Assembly: GCA_016791465.1 (NCBI GenBank)
Contig: JAEUWE010000138.1
Coordinates: forward strand, 1-6,245
Source of the DNA: Pseudobdellovibrionaceae bacterium
GTDB taxonomy: Bacteria; Bdellovibrionota; Bdellovibrionia; Bdellovibrionales; JAMPXM01
Direction of reading: 5' to 3'
Length of the DNA stretch: 6,245 nt
In this document: one piece after another, positions 1-5,664 of the stretch
Position numbering within the stretch: position 1 is the stretch's first letter
Layout: every line of letters begins with the position of its first letter
The notes under the pieces: generated by a model
The model's input: only the letters and a program-made list of their open reading frames with translations
What the model was told of the DNA's origin: nothing
Database searches by the model: none
Made by a program: the position numbers and the translations under genes

Positions 1-126
1 GTTTCGGTGTTTCAAGAGCTTCGCGATAAAGAGGGCACATCATTTGTGTTCTCCACTCATGACCAGGATCTGTTGGGCTACGCGCAGTCGGTCTATCGTC
101 TGCAGGATGGAAAGGTTGTTCGATGA
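1..126 (+). CDS. ABC transporter ATP-binding protein, C-terminal end (partial)
   Basis: The open frame runs in from the left edge and ends at TGA 124-126, giving the last 41 residues. They include 'FVFSTHDQDLL', the H-loop (switch) histidine region that follows Walker B and the D-loop in ABC ATPases, and then '..VYRLQDGKVVR', the usual C-terminal beta-strand ending of LolD/MacB-type ATPases ('..i.l.dG.iv'). The stop overlaps the permease start by 4 bp (ATGA), so the two are translationally coupled and almost certainly form one transporter: this subunit hydrolyses ATP at the cytoplasmic face. Walker A, the signature motif and Walker B lie outside the window, so the exact subfamily (LolD-like) is inferred from the partner permease. 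Confidence 0.85.
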   Translation, partial: VSVFQELRDKEGTSFVFSTHDQDLLGYAQSVYRLQDGKVVR

Positions 127-1337
127 TATACCTTGCGTGGAGAAACCTTTTTAGAAATAGCCGCCGGACCTTAGCGAGTGTGCTGACAGTTGCCTTTGGT
201 GCCTCAGGCCTTTTGATTTTTCAGGGCTTTAATGAAGGCATCATGAATCAGTATCGGGACAATACGATTCGTGTTCGCTATGGCAATGGCCAGGTGTTCC
301 CGAAGGGGTATCGCGAAAAGAAGCTGGAAGAGCCATGGCGTGCTTGGCTTGAGAGCCCCGATTTAGTCGAGAAAGAGCTCTTGGCGATCCCGCATGTTCA
401 GAAGGTTTTTCCTCGGGTCACATTTTTTGCGTTTCTGACAAAGGGTGGAGTCAATCTTGCCGGGCGCGGAGAAGGTGTTCGTTCAAAAGATGAGGCGCAG
501 TTTTTTTCTGCGATGAACTTTGTCGAAGGAACAGATCTCGGTATTCAAAGCGATGCAAAGGCCGGTGTGATTCTCGGTAAAGGCCTCGCGGACTCTCTTG
601 GGATTCATCCTGGTGAAAATTTGACGATCCTCGCGCAGACGGTCAACGGGCAGCTCAATGGTCTGGAGCTCGCGGTGACTGGGATTTTCCACACCGGAGC
701 CAAAGAGTTTGATGATAGCTACTTCCGAATTGAGCTTGAAACCGCACAAGCGCTTCTCGATACGAAGCGCGTTGAGCTCTTTAGTCTTGCGACCGATTCA
801 ATTGAGGCGTGGCCTTCGGTTGAAGGGGCGATTCGTTCCGCGATGCCTTCAGTCGAGGCGATTCCTTTTGACGAGCTCGACAAGGTCTACTATAAAAATG
901 CGGTCGCATTTCTTGATTCGCAGTTTTCAGTCGTTCGTCTCATTATGCTTTTGATCGTGGCGCTCGGCATTTTTAATACGGTGGCTTCTGGTCTGCTTGA
1001 GCGATCGGGTGAGGTTGGAGCGCTCAGAGCCAATGGTGAGTCGCGAATTCGGGTCTTTCAAGTGCTCTCGACCGAGAGCGCACTTTTGGGACTCTTGGGC
1101 GGGGTCGTGGGTGTTCTGTTTGCCGTCATTCTTGATCGAACGGTTCTAGCCAAGGGTATCGCGATGCCGCCGGGGCCAGGAATCACCAGACAGTTCTTAA
1201 TCTTTCTTGAGATTCAACCCCGACATTTTGCCCAGGCTTTGATACTCCCGGCCATCACGACGTTGATTGCAAGCCTTTGGCCGATTCGACGTCTGGTGAA
1301 GGCGTCGATTCCGTCGCTGCTTCGGCAGAACCTCTAA
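123..1337 (+). CDS. ABC transporter permease, FtsX/MacB/LolC-E type
   Basis: This is a 404-residue inner-membrane permease of the type VII (MacB/LolCDE) ABC superfamily, whose members act by mechanotransmission: they extract lipoproteins or drive export rather than forming a simple channel. The topology is typical. There is a cytoplasmic amphipathic start (MIYLAWRNLFRNSRR), TM1 at about 18-36, a large periplasmic domain at about 40-265, TM2 at 268-291, TM3 at 317-337 and TM4 at 368-387. The segment 'ERSGEVGALRANGESR' (293-308) is the conserved cytoplasmic coupling-helix region that contacts the ATPase, and the tail 'WPIRRLVKASIPSLLRQ' matches the family's 'P..ra.r..p...LR' ending. Start ATG 123 overlaps the ATPase stop and has AAAGG at 111-115, 7 nt upstream. 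The length is normal for LolC/E-like proteins. The cargo is unknown; no LolA/LolB or membrane-fusion protein lies in the window, so a true Lol function cannot be claimed. Confidence 0.9.
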   Translation: MIYLAWRNLFRNSRRTLASVLTVAFGASGLLIFQGFNEGIMNQYRDNTIRVRYGNGQVFPKGYREKKLEEPWRAWLESPDLVEKELLAIPHVQKVFPRVTFFAFLTKGGVNLAGRGEGVRSKDEAQFFSAMNFVEGTDLGIQSDAKAGVILGKGLADSLGIHPGENLTILAQTVNGQLNGLELAVTGIFHTGAKEFDDSYFRIELETAQALLDTKRVELFSLATDSIEAWPSVEGAIRSAMPSVEAIPFDELDKVYYKNAVAFLDSQFSVVRLIMLLIVALGIFNTVASGLLERSGEVGALRANGESRIRVFQVLSTESALLGLLGGVVGVLFAVILDRTVLAKGIAMPPGPGITRQFLIFLEIQPRHFAQALILPAITTLIASLWPIRRLVKASIPSLLRQNL

Positions 1338-1343
1338 AGCTCG

Positions 1344-1375
1344 ACCGAGGTCGGTAGGCTTGTGACCGCTTCGGT
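1344..1375 (+). terminator. Two small inverted repeats, possible weak terminator
   Basis: Just after the permease stop lie two perfect short inverted repeats: ACCGAGGTCGGT (1344-1355) and ACCGCTTCGGT (1365-1375). The second is followed by three more T residues (1376-1378). Stems are only 4-5 bp, and the T-run is short and broken by GG. This could be a weak intrinsic terminator or attenuator separating the ABC operon from the next gene, or chance. The two repeats share the same arms (ACCG/CGGT), so they could also pair alternatively with each other. Confidence 0.2.
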
Positions 1376-1407
1376 TTTGGCCGATAACGAGAAAAGCGTT
1401 GTCGCAT

Positions 1408-1412
1408 GAGGG
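1408..1412 (+). promoter_or_regulatory. Ribosome binding site of the ART-like gene
   Basis: GAGGG lies 4 nt before ATG 1417. It supports ATG 1417 over the in-frame TTG at 1399, which has only a weak GAGAAAAG upstream. The spacing is slightly short, so the call is moderate. Confidence 0.4.
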
Positions 1413-1416
1413 TGGG

Positions 1417-2829
1417 ATGGGGGCACGTCAGAAAATCGTACCTATTTTCATTTTATTTGTGCTGCATCTGGCGGGAGGCGGCACTGTGCCATCGATTGCC
1501 TCTGCTGAGATCAATGATGCTGGCCTCAGTTATAAGGCCGTTGAGGCGACCGTTAAGCAGCTTGAAGCCAATCCATGCGCAAGCACGCGGCCTCAAGCAA
1601 AGAAACAAGAAAAGAAGTTAACAAAAGCGCCTCCAGCCGAGGCGGTGCAGGGGGGAGTCTGCTCCGGGGCCGATATTGAGGCTGGTGCATTTGACGTGAT
1701 TGCGGAGACCATCGCTCCGATTGCGAAGTCGCTTGGCGACTACGAGAAGATGACAGATGCGCAGCAACGACTGATTCGGCTTCTAGAGCGAAGGCAAAGC
1801 TCCGACGTCGATGGGCAGCTCCGCTTGCTTCGCACGAAACTCGCGACCGCTCATATGCGAAAGGCGCAGCAGATTGCAACCGAAGCCATGAGAAAGTTTA
1901 TTGCGGATCCATCAATTGAGATTTTGCGAGATGGCGATATTCAGAACTGGCTTTCGACGAGACTCGCTGTTGGGCACGAAGAGGCCAATTTGCTTGAAGT
2001 CGGCCAGAAAAACCCGCCACAACCAGCAGACATCCAGAATTTGCTGAATCGTTCTGCCCAAGAAGGTGGACTTGGCCTAAGCGACGACAAGGCGGCACAG
2101 CTCACTAAGGCGGAGCTTCAAACACTTGCCGAGTTTTTTAAGCCGCGATTTAAAGCTGTGGTGAAGCGAGATGACGTTTTGCGGTTCTCGCTCTTTACAG
2201 AAGAAATTCGTCATGCTGAGTCGAAGATGAGAAGCCTCATGCAATATCAAACTCTTCTTCAAACTCGACCAGACAGTCGAGAACGGGGTGAGCAGTTGAT
2301 CAGGTCGCTTCATCATCGCCATGGCGGGTGGGGCGATGAAGATAAAAATAAAGTCGACTGTGGTCATGATCTTTTTGAGCGGGCTGCTCTGAGCTATTAC
2401 ACGGGTGACGGTTACCGTACGATCAACTCGATACTCCGGAACGGTTCCAGAAAAGTGGACGATGCGGAAAAAGTGGAAATAGAGGACGTTAAGAGTGGAG
2501 TTGTTCCGATGTTGAACAATGGTCTTGAGCGATTGCGAATTTATAAAGGAAAAGTTGTGCGAGGAGCCAGCTTGCCTCAAGAGGAAGTGATGAAACATGT
2601 TGTCGGTGCGGTCGTGACATATCCCGCCTACACGAGTACATCGATTTCGAATGCCTTTGCTGGTACGCATCGATTCATTATTCACTCAAAGACGGGGCGT
2701 TATATCGAGCCACTCTCTTCTTCTCCTGGGGAGCGCGAAGTTCTCTTTAAGGCTGGAGTAAAGTTTAAAGTGTTGTCAGTTTCGAAGAAAGGCGACTCAA
2801 CGGTCATTGTGCTTGATGAAGTGGGGTAA
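1417..2829 (+). CDS. Secreted/periplasmic protein with C-terminal mono-ADP-ribosyltransferase domain
   Basis: A 470-residue protein starting at ATG 1417; an in-frame TTG at 1399 would add six residues. Residues 1-30 form a signal peptide: basic MGARQK, hydrophobic IVPIFILFVLHL, then an AxA-type site (..SIASA|EIND). A Lys/Ala-rich stretch and a long helical, charged middle (about 65-310) follow, with no recognised domain. The C-terminal ~150 residues look like an ADP-ribosyltransferase of the R-S-E class: 'YYTGDGYRTIN' helix (about 327-337), 'VVRGASLP' with the NAD-binding Arg (R382, codon 2560), 'YTSTSIS' with the STS motif (407-409, from 2635) and 'GEREVLF' with the ExE catalytic pair (E439/E441, 2731-2739). 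ExE with STS is the pattern of arginine-specific mono-ARTs such as bacterial toxins, VIP2-like enzymes and ARTC. Three Cys (54, 82, 315) could form a disulfide after export. It lies 79 bp after the ABC permease, on the same strand. The target is unknown and no immunity gene or ADP-ribosylhydrolase is visible. Domain class is well supported; a toxin/effector role is inference. Confidence 0.85.
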   Translation: MGARQKIVPIFILFVLHLAGGGTVPSIASAEINDAGLSYKAVEATVKQLEANPCASTRPQAKKQEKKLTKAPPAEAVQGGVCSGADIEAGAFDVIAETIAPIAKSLGDYEKMTDAQQRLIRLLERRQSSDVDGQLRLLRTKLATAHMRKAQQIATEAMRKFIADPSIEILRDGDIQNWLSTRLAVGHEEANLLEVGQKNPPQPADIQNLLNRSAQEGGLGLSDDKAAQLTKAELQTLAEFFKPRFKAVVKRDDVLRFSLFTEEIRHAESKMRSLMQYQTLLQTRPDSRERGEQLIRSLHHRHGGWGDEDKNKVDCGHDLFERAALSYYTGDGYRTINSILRNGSRKVDDAEKVEIEDVKSGVVPMLNNGLERLRIYKGKVVRGASLPQEEVMKHVVGAVVTYPAYTSTSISNAFAGTHRFIIHSKTGRYIEPLSSSPGEREVLFKAGVKFKVLSVSKKGDSTVIVLDEVG

Positions 2830-2844
2830 TGTTGGCGCATCGGC

Positions 2845-3507
2845 CTAGTCGATCCAGATGTCGCTGGAGTTGTAGACCAATGTGCCGAGGTGTTCTTTAA
2901 ACGCTGAGCGGACGGCGACATCGGCGACGATCTTCGCGTCGATCGGACGGATCTGGGATTTTAGCGTCTTTGGAAAAAGTGGTAGCGCGAGATCCAGAAT
3001 GCGTGTGCTGATGCGCTCACCAAGACGAGGTTTCTCTCGTTGGCCTTTCAGTGCTGCCGGTCGAAGGATCCTGATCTTTTTAAAACCGAGAATTCCAATG
3101 TCTTTTTCAAGTTCGCCCTTCATCTGAAGATAAAAGAAAGGTGATTCGGCATTGGCACCGACCGAGGAAATTAAAACGTAGGAATGGGCGCCATTCTCTT
3201 TGGCTATTCGAGCAATGTCCCATTGATACTGGTAATCGACCTTGTACTGCTCCTCCTTGGAGCCCGCTTGGCTGCGGGTCGTGCCAAGAGCTGAGAACAA
3301 GATGTCGCCTTTGATTAGACTTTTCCAGCTCTCGATTTTCTCAAAGTCCACGACATGTTCCTCGAGTTTTTCATAGCCAACCTCGTGCTGCCGCACTGAT
3401 GTTCGTCGAACAAAGCTGATCACCTTTTCGATGTCCGGTCGCGCGAGAAGGGCTTTGATGATTTCCCTACCGACAAGACCGGTGGATCCAATGACGAGTG
3501 CGATCAC
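2845..3507 (-). CDS. NAD(P)-binding atypical SDR, HTATIP2/TIP30-like oxidoreductase
   Basis: A protein of about 220 residues with one Rossmann fold. The dinucleotide loop 'GSTGLVG' sits directly at the N-terminus (residues 7-13), followed by 'VISFVRR' (end of beta2, whose Arg residues suggest NADP preference), 'LFSALGTTR', 'VLISSVGA' (catalytic-type Ser) and 'FYLQMKGELE', a YxxxK motif (Y126/K130). Then comes 'RILRPAALKGQRE', typical of the HTATIP2/TIP30-like atypical SDRs, which are about 210-220 residues long, so the length fits. Substrate is unknown for bacterial members. Start choice: GTG at 3507 has GAGG (3514-3517) 6 nt upstream, whereas a TTG at 3513 abuts that GAGG with no spacing. 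It lies 36 bp downstream of the acyl-ACP-reductase-like gene on the same strand and is probably co-transcribed. It converges on the ART-like gene with 15 bp between stops. An alternative is a general NmrA-like NAD(P)-binding protein. Confidence 0.85.
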   Translation of the reverse strand: MIALVIGSTGLVGREIIKALLARPDIEKVISFVRRTSVRQHEVGYEKLEEHVVDFEKIESWKSLIKGDILFSALGTTRSQAGSKEEQYKVDYQYQWDIARIAKENGAHSYVLISSVGANAESPFFYLQMKGELEKDIGILGFKKIRILRPAALKGQREKPRLGERISTRILDLALPLFPKTLKSQIRPIDAKIVADVAVRSAFKEHLGTLVYNSSDIWID

Positions 3508-3513
3508 ATTCAA

Positions 3514-3517
3514 CCTC
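3514..3517 (-). promoter_or_regulatory. Ribosome binding site deciding the GTG start
   Basis: Minus-strand GAGG is placed 6 nt before GTG 3505-3507 and directly adjacent to TTG 3511-3513. The spacing argues for the GTG start. An ATG nearby (3507-3509) is out of frame and is followed at once by a stop. Confidence 0.5.
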
Positions 3518-3543
3518 GAGTTGTGAGAGATGACGATAATCAG

Positions 3544-5664
3544 CTACAGGGCGAGGCCGCGAGCGCGGATGGCGAGCTCCCGTGTGAGTTTTATTTCGCG
3601 ATCGGAAATAAAACCAGAGGGACCCCGGGTGGCCGCGAGGCGAACTCCATGCTCACGACTGAGTTTATAGATCTTCTTAACTTTTTGCCAGTCGAGATCG
3701 CGGCCCAGTGTGAAGGGCTCATATAGCCCCTCCATGGCAAGGACGGCCGTTTCACCAAGGCAGGCATAGACCACGTTGTCGGGGAGCCCAATGTCGCAAT
3801 TGAGCTGTCGATTGGCTCCTGGAAGAATCACTTCTCCGGATTCGATAAACAAGACGTCGGGCCTTCTGATCGCATCCTCAAGCGAGAAATCAAGGGGCCT
3901 CGAACAGTCGCAGACCACACATCCCGGCTTTAAGAGTTCAACATCGATGATTTTTTGATCAAAAGCGCTGGTCGCGGTGACGAGGACATCGGTGATACTG
4001 GCAAAGTCATCGGCACGAGTGGAAAGACGGATTTCGACGCCAGGTGCAAGGAGACGAAGTTCATTGCTGAGATCCTCGAGGCGATCCATTTTTGGTGCAA
4101 CCAGGCAAACGCGATCGAAGGCCATGGCCAATAGTTTGGCTGAGACTTTGCCAATTGAACCTGTTGCGCCAATGACGGTGGCGGTGCCGCGGACGCGCCC
4201 CGTGTCGCTATTGACCTTCAGAAGATCCATCTTCTCAATTGTGTCGTGAAGTGCCCAGAGCGTGGCGCTCGCGGAAAGTGAGTTGCCGGTCGTAACGGGG
4301 ATTGGGCTCATACGGTTGATGGTGGCGCCAGCGTCGCCAACAATTTTTGTGTAGGCGCCAAGTCCGATCAGTTTTGCGCCCTCTTCGGCTGCGTGATAGC
4401 AGAGCTTCTCGATTTTGCGATAGGTGACTTCGGCGGGCTCCTCTTTCATCACTCGTGGGGTGGCGCAGAGGGCGTAGATGATGCCATTGACTTCTTTGCC
4501 GGTTTTTTCGCTGATAATTCCAGAGGCGTGTCCATAAACAAAGCCAGGCAGCTTCGCCGTGCTGCGCTCGACTGTCGGCTGAAGAGATTTTGGAAGTTTT
4601 CGCGCAAACTTTAGGCCTGGCGCGCGCGTCAGATCGCGGAAGCTGAGCGAATGAACAACGAAGGCGAAATCCGGTGTCTTTTCTCGTGGACGCGTTGCGC
4701 GTCGAGCGAGTCGGGTTTGGACTGAAGGCCGCGCCATGAGCACATAGCGACGAGTCTCTTGCGCCACCGAAGTCTCACTGGCGAGAATCTCTTGCCACTC
4801 TTCGAGCGATAGAGCGGCGGTCTTTCCCTTCAGCAATCGCAAGCAGGCGTCAATGGCCGGGAAAGAGAGATGGTTGTCCCAATCAGAAAAGCGTTTGGGA
4901 AGAATGCTATGAACGGCTTTGGCTCCAAGACGCATCAGTTCTTGATGCATGCGCGGATCACTCGTGGTGGCGAGGATTTCGCGTCCTTTGAGAAGACCGG
5001 TGCCGCGCGCAAACAGTGTGATCAATGCGGGGTCGCCCCAAACATAGCGGAATCTTTCGATCTGTCGCTTGAAGCGAAGCTGATGTTCGGGGCTTAGATT
5101 TTTTGCTTGTGGAGCAAGGCTTCCGAGATCTTGAAGCTGAGCAAAGCCGAGTCCGAGTTTTGTGAGCTCAAGAATAGCCGCTGAAGGCTCGGCAATTGTC
5201 GGAACCTTGAAGCCTGCGTAGAGATCAGCGAATCCAATGCGTGCGCCGTAGCGTTCGCGTAGGGTCGAGAGTGCCTCCATATGGAGGAGGCCGATCGGAA
5301 AGAAGATTCCATCTTCAGGAACGATGGTTCCATTTCGTATGAACTCGGTAACGCCGTTGATTTCGGTGAGTTCTCGAAGCCGCTCGCCGTTGCAGAGTGG
5401 AATGCTGACAGGAGTGGACATGATGTCCAGGGCTTGACGATGGGTATAGACACGATCGCGGAAGCGAATTTCGGTGGGCAGGCTTGAAATGGCAATGGCA
5501 TCGACCGATGAGCGAAGGCGCTCAATCATCCGCTTCAGTGCTTCGGTGCAGGACTCAACGCCGATGCGTTGGATTTCAAAATCAACACCGTCGACATTGA
5601 ACTGTCTGACAGAGTTCCAGCGAGACGAGCCAAAGCTAAGTTCAGCGATTTTGTATGAAGGCAT
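3544..5664 (-). CDS. Two-domain oxidoreductase: uncharacterised N-domain fused to acyl-ACP-reductase-like domain
   Basis: A 706-residue protein. The C-terminal part (about 332-706) aligns by eye with cyanobacterial long-chain acyl-ACP reductase (AAR, ~340 residues, acyl-ACP to fatty aldehyde with NADPH): 'FAFVVHSLSFRDL' start, 'TGKEVNGIIYALCATP' (388-403), 'GLGAYTKIV' (434-442), 'TTGN' (458-461), Rossmann loop GATGSIG (499-505), 'IESGEVILPG' (607-616) and 'VYACLGETAVLAMEG' (632-646). C635 (codon 3762-3760) sits where AAR has its acylated Cys. The N-terminal ~300 residues are a separate domain with 'SVDAIAIS', 'TPVSIPLCNG', 'GFADLYAGFKVP' and 'LLKGREILATTSD'. This order resembles, from memory, a poorly characterised family often labelled quinate 5-dehydrogenase; low confidence. 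A basic linker (about 303-328) joins the halves. Start: ATG 5664 has GGAGGGG 5 nt upstream; an in-frame ATG at 5814 lacks this and would overlap the upstream gene by 173 bp. The start overlaps the upstream SDR by 23 bp. The acyl-thioester substrate is inferred from the family. Confidence 0.82.
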   Translation of the reverse strand: MPSYKIAELSFGSSRWNSVRQFNVDGVDFEIQRIGVESCTEALKRMIERLRSSVDAIAISSLPTEIRFRDRVYTHRQALDIMSTPVSIPLCNGERLRELTEINGVTEFIRNGTIVPEDGIFFPIGLLHMEALSTLRERYGARIGFADLYAGFKVPTIAEPSAAILELTKLGLGFAQLQDLGSLAPQAKNLSPEHQLRFKRQIERFRYVWGDPALITLFARGTGLLKGREILATTSDPRMHQELMRLGAKAVHSILPKRFSDWDNHLSFPAIDACLRLLKGKTAALSLEEWQEILASETSVAQETRRYVLMARPSVQTRLARRATRPREKTPDFAFVVHSLSFRDLTRAPGLKFARKLPKSLQPTVERSTAKLPGFVYGHASGIISEKTGKEVNGIIYALCATPRVMKEEPAEVTYRKIEKLCYHAAEEGAKLIGLGAYTKIVGDAGATINRMSPIPVTTGNSLSASATLWALHDTIEKMDLLKVNSDTGRVRGTATVIGATGSIGKVSAKLLAMAFDRVCLVAPKMDRLEDLSNELRLLAPGVEIRLSTRADDFASITDVLVTATSAFDQKIIDVELLKPGCVVCDCSRPLDFSLEDAIRRPDVLFIESGEVILPGANRQLNCDIGLPDNVVYACLGETAVLAMEGLYEPFTLGRDLDWQKVKKIYKLSREHGVRLAATRGPSGFISDREIKLTRELAIRARGLAL

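Noticed and set aside
483..749. An 88-residue minus-strand frame in the permease gene
   Set aside because: Antisense to a well-supported membrane protein; no domain or start context.
1344..1375. A possible riboswitch or structured RNA before the ART-like gene
   Set aside because: Only two 4-5 bp stems in about 80 nt; too small and without any recognised aptamer pattern. Kept only as a low-confidence terminator-like site.
1553..1879. A 108-residue minus-strand open frame under the ART-like gene's N-terminal region
   Set aside because: Arg/Ser/Ala-rich antisense product typical of a shadow; no motif and no start signal.
2077..2685. A 202-residue open frame on the minus strand within the ART-like gene
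   Set aside because: It is fully antisense to a gene with clear motifs and a signal peptide, has no recognisable domain, and its residue make-up looks like a frame shadow.
5094..5525. A 143-residue minus-strand open frame inside the fused reductase gene
   Set aside because: Same strand but a different frame from the 706-residue protein, with a Ser/Leu-rich low-information composition and no ribosome binding site seen. A shadow.
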